From JAWLHK01 sp041690355 [NCBI: bacterium] (lineage in GTDB: Bacteria > J088 > JAWLBW01), in assembly GCA_041690355.1 (NCBI GenBank), contig JAWLHK010000012.1:1-64000 (forward strand): a stretch of 64,000 bases of DNA. The letters run 5' to 3'. The position numbers and the translations under genes are program-made. Numbering within the stretch: the first letter of the stretch is position 1; each line of letters opens with the position of its first letter. Shown piece after piece: positions 16,782 to 23,600 of the stretch. The notes beneath the pieces were generated by a model. It made no database searches. It saw nothing but the letters and a program-made list of their open reading frames with translations, and was not told the DNA's origin.

Positions 16782-17240
16782 ATGAAACTGTGGAGCGAAG
16801 CCTTTTCCGACGGAGCCCCCATTCCCCCGCAGCACACCTGCGAGGGGGAGAACGGCTCGCCGGACCTGCGGATTGACGACGTGCCGGCGGGGACGCAGAG
16901 CCTGGTCCTGGTCGCCGAGGACCCCGATTACGCCCGGGGGGTCTGGGTGCATTGGCTGCGCTACGGCATTCCCCCCGAGGTCGAGCACGTGGCCGGCGAT
17001 ACCCCACCCGACGGCGAGCTGCCCGATGGCTCTCGCCAGGGGCGCAATGATTTCAACGAGTTAGGCTACGGCGGACCCTGTCCCCCGCGGGGGACGGAGC
17101 ACCGCTACGTCTTTCGCCTCTTCGCGCTCGACCAACCGCTCGCGCTGGGGCCGGGCGTCGACCGTGAAACGCTGCTCGGAGCCATGCGCGGTCACGTCCT
17201 GGCCGAAGCCCGCCTGACGGGAACCTGCCGGATCCATTGA
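16782..17240 (+). CDS. YbhB/YbcL-type PEBP-family protein
   Basis: 152 residues. Phosphatidylethanolamine-binding-like fold with the ligand-pocket signature: SPDLRIDDVPAGTQSL near 30-45, VAEDPDYARGVWVHWL near 47-62, and GYGGPCPPRGTEHRYVF near 94-110, the bacterial form of DPDxPxxxxxHW and GxHRYxF. Cytoplasmic; bacterial roles are mostly uncharacterised. ATG at 16782 is chosen over an upstream TTG (16767). The stop codon lies at the edge of a heptad array. Confidence 0.9.
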   Translation: MKLWSEAFSDGAPIPPQHTCEGENGSPDLRIDDVPAGTQSLVLVAEDPDYARGVWVHWLRYGIPPEVEHVAGDTPPDGELPDGSRQGRNDFNELGYGGPCPPRGTEHRYVFRLFALDQPLALGPGVDRETLLGAMRGHVLAEARLTGTCRIH

Positions 17241-17266
17241 CGATTTACGATCTACGATTGACGATT
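17239..17266. repeat. Heptad array (GACGATT/TACGATY), inverse of the AATCGTC family
   Basis: Four units: GACGATT, TACGATC, TACGATT, GACGATT. The first overlaps the PEBP stop codon. A direct-orientation array of the same family lies at 17380-17407, so the two can pair across ~113 bp of non-coding sequence. Confidence 0.88.
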
Positions 17267-17379
17267 TCCGGGCCGACCGCCTTTCGAGATTCCGCGCTGG
17301 GCAAGACTGCAACCCCTCGGATCGATTGGAGATTTTCTTGTTCGGGCCCGCGGCGAGCCGGAAGACGCTCGTTTCTTCA

Positions 17380-17407
17380 AATTGTCAATCGTCAATCGTC
17401 AATTGTC
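17380..17407. repeat. Heptad array (AATTGTC/AATCGTC)
   Basis: AATTGTC, AATCGTC, AATCGTC, AATTGTC, ending 7 bp before the -35 box of the DHH gene promoter. Complementary to 17239-17266. Confidence 0.88.
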
Positions 17408-17413
17408 ATTTCC

Positions 17414-17443
17414 TTGCGCCGGGGCCCCCTCGCGACCGATAAT
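17414..17443 (+). promoter_or_regulatory. Putative promoter of the DHH phosphoesterase gene
   Basis: TTGCGC (17414-17419), 18-bp spacer, GATAAT (17438-17443). The ATG is at 17464, so the leader would be only ~14 nt, with no visible Shine-Dalgarno. Confidence 0.45.
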
Positions 17444-17463
17444 ATACGTTTGTCTCGTACTGC

Positions 17464-18867
17464 ATGAAGGTCGCGATATTCGGGCAGATGCTCGACGTTC
17501 CCCTTGCCCTTGCCAAACAGGGGCATACGGTGCTGTGGTATAACACGGCCCCCCGGGATCGCAAACAACGTCTCCCCCAGGAGATCCGTGTCGTCGACGT
17601 CACGCTGGACCGGCTCAAGGAAGAGCCGGTTCCGGACGTGGCCGACGCCGATATGCTGCTCGTGAACCTGACCGCGTATCAGATGAACGCGGCCACGCTC
17701 GGGAAGTTCGTCGCGTTCTATCCGAAAGTCCCCATCCTCTTCAATCGCGACAAGTGGCGCTCGGGCAAGGCCCCCGCCTTCGATCTGCCCGTGCGCGGCA
17801 TCTCGCTGCGCCAGCTCATCACCGGCACCCTGAAACGCGAGGTCGACTGGGTCGATCTGAAGCGCCGTGTTTTTCAGCTGCGCGCGCTGATGGAAGGGGC
17901 CCGCAAGGTGCTCATCCTCACGCACAACAACCCCGACCCCGACTCGCTGGCGTCGGCCCTGGCGCTGCGAGTGCTGCTCGGGCGCAATAATCGGACGGCG
18001 ACCATCGGCTACATGGGGCACCTGATTCACCGCCCCGAAAACCAGCAGATGGTCGAGCTGCTCGACATCGACGCCCGCCGGCTCGAATTCGGGGATATGG
18101 AGGAGTTCGACCGCATCTGCCTGGTCGATTGCCAGCCCCCCTACTTTTCGCCCCCGTACTTCGATCGGGAGCTCCCCCGCGTCGACGCCGTCTTCGATCA
18201 CCACCCGGAGCTGCCGGGCTACACCGTCCCCTTCAAGGACCTGCGCACGAACGAAGGGGCGACCAGCACGATCCTCACGACACTGCTGCGGGCAGCTGAC
18301 GTGGAAGTCAGCGAGCGCCTGGCGACGGCGCTCCTCTACGCCATCAAGACCGATACGTTCTTCATGCGCGACGCCGCCGAAGACGACGTCGAGAGCTTTC
18401 TCTACCTCTATCCGCAGGCCAACCTGAACCAGATCCGGCGCATGGAGAAGCCCGAGATCGACAGCGATCAGCTGCTCAAGTTCGGCGAGGCCATCCGCCG
18501 GCACGTGATCTTCGGGAATGTCTTCACCTGTTACGCCGGCGAGGGGATCAAGGAAGACATGATCGCCCGCCTGGCCGACTTCGGCCTGCAGACCCGCGGC
18601 GTCGAGTGGAGCGTCGCCTTCGGGTTCGAAGAAGACCTGCTCGTCATGTCGATGCGCAACGTCGGCTACGTGAAGGGGGCCGGGCGCATCCTGCGCAAGT
18701 GTTTCGGCACCATCGGTTCCGCCGGCGGCCACCGTAACGCCGCGCGCGCGCTGATCACCAAGGCGGCCCTGCGCAACGCCCACGGCAAGGATTTCCTCAA
18801 GAAACTCGACACGATCATCATCCGCCCCCTGCTCGACGAAATCGAGGGCGAGACCGAGCCCGCTTAG
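17464..18867 (+). CDS. DHH-family phosphoesterase with an extra N-terminal domain
   Basis: 467 residues. Residues ~140-467 are a DHH/DHHA1 phosphoesterase of the NrnA/RecJ-like group: THNNPDPDSLAS near 157, the DCQ strand near 220, DHH near 244-246, and the DHHA1 substrate loop GSAGGHRNAAR near 419. Such enzymes degrade nanoRNAs or cyclic dinucleotide products with Mn2+. Residues 1-135 form an additional alpha-beta domain (FGQMLDVPLALAKQGHTVLWYN) that looks Rossmann-like or TrkA-N-like but lacks a clean GxGxxG. Most NrnA-type proteins are ~320-350 residues, so this is a fusion. Monocistronic. Confidence 0.87.
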   Translation: MKVAIFGQMLDVPLALAKQGHTVLWYNTAPRDRKQRLPQEIRVVDVTLDRLKEEPVPDVADADMLLVNLTAYQMNAATLGKFVAFYPKVPILFNRDKWRSGKAPAFDLPVRGISLRQLITGTLKREVDWVDLKRRVFQLRALMEGARKVLILTHNNPDPDSLASALALRVLLGRNNRTATIGYMGHLIHRPENQQMVELLDIDARRLEFGDMEEFDRICLVDCQPPYFSPPYFDRELPRVDAVFDHHPELPGYTVPFKDLRTNEGATSTILTTLLRAADVEVSERLATALLYAIKTDTFFMRDAAEDDVESFLYLYPQANLNQIRRMEKPEIDSDQLLKFGEAIRRHVIFGNVFTCYAGEGIKEDMIARLADFGLQTRGVEWSVAFGFEEDLLVMSMRNVGYVKGAGRILRKCFGTIGSAGGHRNAARALITKAALRNAHGKDFLKKLDTIIIRPLLDEIEGETEPA

Positions 18868-18940
18868 GGTACCCGTGTGAACCCTTGCGGAGGGGGAGAG
18901 TGGGAGAGGGGGGGATTTTTCCGGTCATCGGACGCCGACA

Positions 18941-18979
18941 CCCCCCATCCGCTTCGCTTCGGGGGGCAATGCGTCGGAC
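18941..18979. repeat. Dispersed intergenic hairpin repeat, copy 2
   Basis: CCCCCCATCCGCTTCGCT followed by TCGGGGGGCAATGCG, matching 4961-5004 with two or three substitutions. It lies in the ~225-bp gap after the DHH gene, which otherwise holds G-rich runs and no gene. Confidence 0.75.
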
Positions 18980-19093
18980 TTCGGCAAAGCAAGGGCATCC
19001 GAACAGCCTCCGCTGCGCGGACCCCACCTTGTGCACATCGTGAACCAGGACCCGCCGGGGACAGCAAGGGGCCGTGTGTCCGCAGGCGGTCAG

Positions 19094-19309
19094 TCAGCAG
19101 GCACCTTGGTCGCGAATCCGATCAACCAGGTCGTCGGTGACGATCTGCGGCTTGCGGAGGGGGAGAGGCCGGAAACCATAAAAGGATCCTTCCACTCCGG
19201 TGCGCAGATCTTCTTCCGACACGGCCAATCCCCGACGCGCGAGTGCCGAGATGACTTCACCCAGGTTCTTGCGCTCGCGGCGCGCGAGTTCCCGCGCCGC
19301 CTCGAGCAC
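19094..19309 (-). CDS. Orphan VapB-like antitoxin with a degraded start
   Basis: The body LEAARELARRERKNLGEVI and the C-terminus VTDDLVDRIRDQG match the small RHH-type antitoxins that normally begin MRTTLxIDDDVL. Here the codons RTTLSINDDV are intact upstream (to 19336), but the codon at the expected methionine (19337-19339) is ACG rather than ATG, and no good alternative exists before an in-frame stop. A GTG at 19309 would remove the DNA-binding strand. No PIN toxin follows. Probably a decaying solitary antitoxin; coordinates here use the GTG. Confidence 0.5.
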   Translation of the reverse strand: MLEAARELARRERKNLGEVISALARRGLAVSEEDLRTGVEGSFYGFRPLPLRKPQIVTDDLVDRIRDQGAC

Positions 19310-19382
19310 GTCGTCATTAATCGAGAGCGTGGTGCGCGTGCATCTGATGTGAGAGCATCAAGATGCGGCGAGTCAACACAGG

Positions 19383-19410
19383 GGGTCGAGGGTCCAGAGT
19401 CGAGGGTCTA
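19383..19410. repeat. Heptad array (GGGTCGA family)
   Basis: GGGTCGA, GGGTCCA, GAGTCGA, GGGTCTA: four 7-bp units in the 320-bp gap before mpl. Three further arrays of other families follow in the same gap (19522, 19582, 19626); nothing else is seen there. Confidence 0.75.
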
Positions 19411-19521
19411 CAATCTGGAACCGGTCGGGCTCCTCGGCGCGCAGGGTACGGCAGGGGGATGAAAGCGCTCTTCTCCCGGCAGACTCCCCGGGCGTTTGCT
19501 ATGATCAGGGGCAGAAACCAA

Positions 19522-19549
19522 GCGCCGAGCGCCGAGCACCAAGCACCGA
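19522..19549. repeat. Heptad array (GCGCCGA/GCACCAA family)
   Basis: GCGCCGA, GCGCCGA, GCACCAA, GCACCGA. Same family as 3874-3936 and 9669-9696. Confidence 0.85.
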
Positions 19550-19581
19550 GTATGGAAAGGCAACCAGCTTTTTCGTTTGGG

Positions 19582-19616
19582 ATTCGTCACTCGTCACTCG
19601 TCACTCGTAACTCGTC
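19582..19616. repeat. Heptad array (ACTCGTC family)
   Basis: ATTCGTC, ACTCGTC, ACTCGTC, ACTCGTA, ACTCGTC. One-base relatives of the AATCGTC family, which begins 10 bp further on. Confidence 0.88.
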
Positions 19617-19625
19617 ACTTGCCTG

Positions 19626-19653
19626 AATCGTCAATCGTCAATCGTAAATCGTA
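19626..19653. repeat. Heptad array (AATCGTC/AATCGTA family) just before mpl
   Basis: AATCGTC, AATCGTC, AATCGTA, AATCGTA, ending 7 bp before the mpl ATG. It therefore occupies the position expected for the ribosome-binding site, and no Shine-Dalgarno is present. Confidence 0.9.
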
Positions 19654-19660
19654 AATTTGT

Positions 19661-21109
19661 ATGCGTCCTCCCGTTCCCTCGCTCGACAACGTTCGCCACG
19701 TGCACCTGATTGCCGTCGCCGGCACCGGCATGGGCTCGCTCGCCCAGATGCTCAAGGAGCGCGGCCTGCGCGTCACCGGCAGCGACCAGAACGTCTATCC
19801 GCCCATGAGCACGCAGCTCCTGGCGAAGGGCATCGAGATTCGCGAGGGGTACAAGGCCGGCAACCTGGCCGACCGGCCCGACCTGGTCGTCGTGGGGAAT
19901 GCGGTGAGCAAGACGAACCCCGAGGTCGAGGCGCTGCTGGCGAGCGGCATCCCCTACGTCAGCTTTCCCGAGGCAATCGAGACCTTCTTTCTCCCCGATC
20001 GCACGAGCGTCGTCATCGCCGGCACGCACGGCAAGACGACGACGACCAGCCTCACGGCGTGGATGCTGGAATCGGCCGGTCTCCAGCCCGGATTCATGAT
20101 CGGCGGCATGGCGAAGAACTTCGGCGAGAACGGCCGCGCCGGACGCGGAAAACCCTTCGTCATCGAGGGGGATGAATACGACTCCTGCTTCTTCGACAAG
20201 GAGCCGAAGTTTCTGCACTACCGCCCCGAAATCGGCGTACTCACGAGCGTCGAGTTCGACCACGGCGACATCTACAAGAGCTTCGACATCCTGCTCGAGA
20301 AGTTCGCGAAGTACCTCGCGCTCGTTCCCGCCCACGGCCTGGTCATCGCCTGCACCGACTACCCCGCCATCCGCGACCTGCTGGCGCAAGGGCACGCGAA
20401 GGCGCCCGTGGTCACCTACGGGTTCGAGGGGAATCCGACGTGGAGCGCGACCGACCTGGTTCCGCAGAATGGGGGCACCGCGTTCACCGTGGCGCGCGAG
20501 GGTAAACCCGGGGCGCGCTTCACGATTCCGCTCACCGGGCGCCACAACGTGCTGAATGCGCTCTCCGTCATCGCCGTGGCCGACCGGCTGGGCCTGACGG
20601 ACGCCGTCGTGCAGAAGGGATTCGACGGCTTTCACGGCATCACGCGGCGGCAGGATCTCGTCGCCACCGCCGACGGCGTCGCCATCTACGACGACTTCGC
20701 CCACCATCCGACGGCCATTGCCGAGACGATCGACGCCATCCGCATGCGCCATCCGGGGCAGCGGATTTTCGGCCTTTTCGAACCGCGCTCGAACACCAGC
20801 CGACGCAACATCTTCCAAGCGGAATTTCCCCCCGCGCTCGCCCATGCGGATCACGTCGTCATGGCCCCCGTCTTCAACGCCGATAAGCTTTCCGATGCGG
20901 AACGGCTCGATGTGTCCCGGGTCCTCGCCGACGTGCGCGCCCTGGGCAAGGCGGCCGACGCGCCGGGGGACGTGGACGCCATCGTGGCCTTTCTCGCGAC
21001 CGAGGCGAAGCCGGGCGACGTCGTGCTCGTCATGAGCAACGGCGGTTTCGGCGGAATTCACGGGAAGCTTGCCGCCGCGCTCACCGCGCGGGCGGCAAGC
21101 CATTCCTGA
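19661..21109 (+). CDS. mpl: UDP-MurNAc:L-Ala-gamma-D-Glu-meso-DAP ligase
   Basis: 482 residues. Mur-ligase three-domain layout: N-terminal UDP-binding domain with IAVAGTGMGSLAQML near 16, central ATP domain with P-loop AGTHGKTTTT near 119-128, and the Mpl-typical EGDEYDSCFFDKEPKF segment near 170 that separates it from MurC. C-terminal domain contains DDFAHHPTAI near 345. It reattaches the recycled tripeptide to UDP-MurNAc in murein recycling, in the cytoplasm. The gene appears monocistronic. Both ends touch heptad repeats: an array ends 7 bp before the ATG and another overlaps the stop codon. Confidence 0.93.
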   Translation: MRPPVPSLDNVRHVHLIAVAGTGMGSLAQMLKERGLRVTGSDQNVYPPMSTQLLAKGIEIREGYKAGNLADRPDLVVVGNAVSKTNPEVEALLASGIPYVSFPEAIETFFLPDRTSVVIAGTHGKTTTTSLTAWMLESAGLQPGFMIGGMAKNFGENGRAGRGKPFVIEGDEYDSCFFDKEPKFLHYRPEIGVLTSVEFDHGDIYKSFDILLEKFAKYLALVPAHGLVIACTDYPAIRDLLAQGHAKAPVVTYGFEGNPTWSATDLVPQNGGTAFTVAREGKPGARFTIPLTGRHNVLNALSVIAVADRLGLTDAVVQKGFDGFHGITRRQDLVATADGVAIYDDFAHHPTAIAETIDAIRMRHPGQRIFGLFEPRSNTSRRNIFQAEFPPALAHADHVVMAPVFNADKLSDAERLDVSRVLADVRALGKAADAPGDVDAIVAFLATEAKPGDVVLVMSNGGFGGIHGKLAAALTARAASHS

Positions 21110-21200
21110 TGCCTGATGCTTGATTCCTGAGCCGGCAAGGACACGCTCCGACTAGCCTAGCATTCCTGATTCCTGATTCTTAATTCCTGAGCCGGCAAGG
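21102..21200. repeat. Two heptad arrays (ATTCCTG family) in a ~60-bp duplication
   Basis: Array 1 (21102-21129): ATTCCTG, ATGCCTG, ATGCTTG, ATTCCTG. Array 2 (21162-21189): ATTCCTG, ATTCCTG, ATTCTTA, ATTCCTG. Each is followed by AGCCGGCAAGG. The mpl stop codon (21107-21109) lies in the first unit. Confidence 0.88.
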
Positions 21201-21218
21201 GCACACTTCGGCTACAGT

Positions 21219-21260
21219 GGACTCGTCGACTCCAGACTTGAGACTTCCGACTGATGACTG
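21219..21260. repeat. Heptad array (NNGACTN family) containing a start codon
   Basis: GGACTCG, TCGACTC, CAGACTT, GAGACTT, CCGACTG, ATGACTG. The last unit starts with the ATG (21254) of the thioredoxin-like gene, so the array also codes for its first two residues. Confidence 0.75.
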
Positions 21261-21730
21261 ACCGCCCCTCCCCGCCGCAGCCGATGCCCGGCATCCCCTG
21301 GGTGCCCGACTGGGCGTGGATCAACACGGCCCCCTTCAAGCTGGCCCAGTGGCGCGGCCATCCCGTGCTCGTCGACGTGTGGAATCTGCAGTGTCACAAT
21401 TGTCTGCAGAGCCAGCCGTGGATCCGCGAAGTGGAAGAGCGCTACGGGCCGCGCGGACTCAAGCTGCTCGGGATCCACACGCCTGAGCATCCGGAAGATC
21501 GCGACGTGAACCGCGTGCGCGCCGCGGTGGAGGCGCACGGCATCCGGCGGCCGGTCGTTCTGGATAACGGCAATGACTTCTGGAACTCTCTCGGCAACCG
21601 CTTCTGGCCGACCTTCTATTTTGTGGATCGATTAGGCCAGATGCGCTACCGTCACATCGGGCGCGTCGCCTCGGGCTGGCCCGAAGCCCGCCAGGCCGAA
21701 GCCTGGCTCGAAGAGCTGCTGGGGGAGTGA
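21254..21730 (+). CDS. Thioredoxin-like (TlpA/redoxin) protein
   Basis: 158 residues. Thioredoxin-fold core with HPVLVDVWNLQCHNCLQSQP near 36-55 (CHNC redox pair), LKLLGIHTPEHP near 75 and the cis-proline region RFWPTFYFVDRLGQMRYRH near 116-134. The fold resembles the C-terminal domain of cytochrome biogenesis redoxins, but I see neither a signal peptide nor a lipobox, so a cytoplasmic place is likely unless the start is misassigned. The ATG sits in a heptad array with no Shine-Dalgarno. Confidence 0.85.
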   Translation: MTDRPSPPQPMPGIPWVPDWAWINTAPFKLAQWRGHPVLVDVWNLQCHNCLQSQPWIREVEERYGPRGLKLLGIHTPEHPEDRDVNRVRAAVEAHGIRRPVVLDNGNDFWNSLGNRFWPTFYFVDRLGQMRYRHIGRVASGWPEARQAEAWLEELLGE

Positions 21731-21762
21731 CCTCCTCCCCCCTGCGCTTCCGGCGCAGTGGG

Positions 21763-21860
21763 CCCTCCTCCTTCTCAAGGAGGAGGGGAATATGGCGGCG
21801 ACCGCGTAACGCCCCCTGGCCCGTTGTTCTGCTACCCTTCCCCTTGGCAAGGGGAAAGGG
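21763..21860. repeat. Cluster of intergenic hairpins
   Basis: CCCTCCTCCTT (21763-21773) pairs with AAGGAGGAGGG (21777-21787) across a 3-nt loop. Further on, CTTCCCCTTG near 21837 pairs with CAAGGGGAAAG near 21848. The first resembles the hairpin at 5050-5075. The 190-bp gap holds no gene. Confidence 0.65.
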
Positions 21861-21922
21861 TCGAGGCGGCCTCAGCCGCCACGGGGTTGGGGTTTCCATA
21901 CGTGACCTGCAATGAGTCCCTC

Positions 21923-22960
21923 ATGAAATCAATTTTCTTCACCGAACACGGCGGCCCCGAAGTTCTCCAGCACGGCGACGTCCCCGACCCGGAACTCAAG
22001 GCCGGCCACGTGCGCGTCGACATTCGCGCGAGCGCATGCAATCCGGGCGATGTCTGGTCGCGCCGCGGATTTCCCGGGTGGACCATTCCCCTCCCCCACA
22101 TCCCGGGCTCAGACGCCGCCGGCGTGGTGGCTGAAGTCGGCGCGGGGGTCGAGGGAATTTCCGTCGGCGATCCGGTCGTCATCCACGCCGGCCTCTCGTG
22201 CGGCAAATGCGCCGCCTGCCTGCGCGACGAGTCGTACTTCTGCCGTGAATTCGCGATTCTGGGTCAGCGCACCGGTCCGTGGTATGGCGCCCATGCGGAA
22301 TCCATCGTGGTCCCCGCCGCCAACTGCGTGCCCAAGCCGGTCCGCCTGAGTTTCGAAGAGGCTGCTGCCCTTCCCGTCGTGCTCGTCACCGTCTGGCGCC
22401 AGCTCGTCGTGCGCGGCGGCCTGCGCGAAGGCTCCACCGTGCTCGTCTGGGGCGGCGCCGGTGGACTGGGCTCCATTGCCATCCAGTTGTGTAAAGCGTT
22501 CGGCGCCCTCGCGGTCGCTGTCGGCAGCGAAGACGAAAAGCTCGCCGTCGCGCGGGATCTGGGCGCCGCGCACGCCGTGAACCGGAAGAAGCAGGACGTA
22601 CTGGAAGCGATCAAGGAGATCACCGGCGGCGAAGGGGCCGACATCGTCTTCGAGCACGTGGGCAAACAGACGTGGAAGACGAGCGTGCTCGCGGCGAAGC
22701 GCGGCGGTATCATCGTCACCAGCGGCGCGACCAGCGGCTACGAAGCCGTGACCGATCTGCGCTACGTCTTCACGCGCTACCTGACCATCGCCGGCACGAA
22801 CCTCGGTACCCGGGGCGACCTGGAAGATGCCCTGCGCTTCGTGGATCAGGGGGACCTGCGGCCGATCATCCACTCCGTGCTCCCCCTGGAACGCCACGTC
22901 GAAGCGCAACGCCTGCTCGAAGCGGGCGAAGTCATCGGCAAAATCGTGCATCCGCGTTGA
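21923..22960 (+). CDS. Zinc-type alcohol dehydrogenase / MDR-family oxidoreductase
   Basis: 345 residues. N-terminal GroES-like domain with HIPGSDAAGVVAEVG near 55-69 and a structural-zinc-like SCGKCAACLRDESYFCRE near 94-111 (four cysteines). Rossmann domain with VLVWGGAGGLGSIAIQ near 173-188. The catalytic-zinc Cys and His positions of true ADHs appear to be replaced (ACNPGDVWSR region), so the reductase/dehydrogenase activity may be zinc-independent at the active site. Substrate unknown. The ATG at 21923 follows a weak purine run. Confidence 0.85.
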   Translation: MKSIFFTEHGGPEVLQHGDVPDPELKAGHVRVDIRASACNPGDVWSRRGFPGWTIPLPHIPGSDAAGVVAEVGAGVEGISVGDPVVIHAGLSCGKCAACLRDESYFCREFAILGQRTGPWYGAHAESIVVPAANCVPKPVRLSFEEAAALPVVLVTVWRQLVVRGGLREGSTVLVWGGAGGLGSIAIQLCKAFGALAVAVGSEDEKLAVARDLGAAHAVNRKKQDVLEAIKEITGGEGADIVFEHVGKQTWKTSVLAAKRGGIIVTSGATSGYEAVTDLRYVFTRYLTIAGTNLGTRGDLEDALRFVDQGDLRPIIHSVLPLERHVEAQRLLEAGEVIGKIVHPR

Positions 22961-22971
22961 GCCTAGACTGC

Positions 22972-23000
22972 TTGCGTTCCCGTACGCAAAGGCGTACGAT
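22972..23000 (+). promoter_or_regulatory. Promoter and operator of yefM-yoeB
   Basis: TTGCGT (22972-22977), 17-bp spacer, TACGAT (22995-23000). Two CGTACG palindromes, at 22981-22986 and 22993-22998, are exactly 12 bp apart centre to centre; the second overlaps the -10. Known YefM-YoeB operators carry paired TGTACA cores at the same distance, so this is a likely autoregulatory site. Confidence 0.7.
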
Positions 23001-23016
23001 CAGCCTGAGGAATGCA

Positions 23017-23259
23017 ATGAAAATTATCTCCGCAAGCGCGGCTCGCGCGAACCTCTACAAATTGCTCGACGACACCGCTGATTCGCACGAGCCGGTACAG
23101 ATCACTGGGAAGCGCAACAATGCAGTCCTGGTCTCTGCAGAGGACTGGGCGGCCATGCAGGAAACGCTTTATCTGCTTTCGATCCCCGGTATGCGCGAGT
23201 CCATCCGTAAAGGGCTGCAGACTCCGCTGGAAGAAACCTCCGAAGAGCCGGGATGGTAG
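23017..23259 (+). CDS. yefM: YefM-type antitoxin
   Basis: 80 residues. The N-terminal Phd/YefM DNA-binding domain reads MKIISASAARANLYKLLDDT, with EPVQITGKRNNAVLVSAEDW as the dimer core; the tail RESIRKGLQTPLEETSEEPGW is the usual YoeB-binding segment. CTGAGG precedes the ATG at 23017. It overlaps yoeB by 7 bp and is preceded by paired CGTACG operators. Earlier in-frame starts (from 22672) belong to noise in the dehydrogenase gene. Confidence 0.93.
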   Translation: MKIISASAARANLYKLLDDTADSHEPVQITGKRNNAVLVSAEDWAAMQETLYLLSIPGMRESIRKGLQTPLEETSEEPGW

Positions 23260-23531
23260 AAAAACGTTCTGCGTGGAAGATAGTCTTTACGAAGCAGGCT
23301 CAGAAAGACGCACGCAAGATTGCACGATCGAATCTGAGACCACGGGTCGAGCAGCTGCTTGACGTTCTCCGGGAAGACCCGTACCGCAATCCCCCGCCCT
23401 TTGAACGTCTTGTCGGCGATTTACTGGGCGCATGTTCTCGCCGCGTCAACATTCAGCACCGGCTGGTCTATCAGGTCCTCGAGTCAGAGCACACCGTAAA
23501 GATCCTGCGGATGTGGTCTCATTACGAGTGA
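23253..23531 (+). CDS. yoeB: YoeB-type mRNA interferase toxin
   Basis: 92 residues, RelE/YoeB fold. Family hallmarks: WKIVFTKQAQKDARKI at the start, PYRNPPPFERLVGDL near 47-61, SRRVNIQHRLVYQV near 67-80 and the C-terminal ILRMWSHYE ending with His-Tyr, which is required in YoeB. YoeB variants usually have a Leu/Lys-rich GK in the PFERL-xG loop; here a longer LVGDLLGACSRR is seen. Cleaves ribosome-bound mRNA. Translationally coupled to yefM. Confidence 0.92.
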   Translation: MVEKRSAWKIVFTKQAQKDARKIARSNLRPRVEQLLDVLREDPYRNPPPFERLVGDLLGACSRRVNIQHRLVYQVLESEHTVKILRMWSHYE

Positions 23532-23563
23532 CCGGTTCCCGGAGGAACCGCGTTGCCCCCCTC

Positions 23564-23584
23564 GGGCATCGGCCATCGGGCATT
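23564..23584. repeat. Heptad array (GGGCATC/GGCCATC family)
   Basis: GGGCATC, GGCCATC, GGGCATT between yoeB and the convergent aldo-keto reductase gene. Same family as 24635 and 60837. Confidence 0.75.
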
Positions 23585-23600
23585 GCGCGGCTCTGCCGCG

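Noticed and set aside
19400-19590. Small minus-strand frame between the orphan antitoxin and mpl
   Set aside because: Made up largely of heptad repeat translations, so not a credible gene.
3874-21260. Heptad arrays as CRISPR
   Set aside because: Units are 7 bp, contiguous and degenerate, with no unique spacers and no cas genes.
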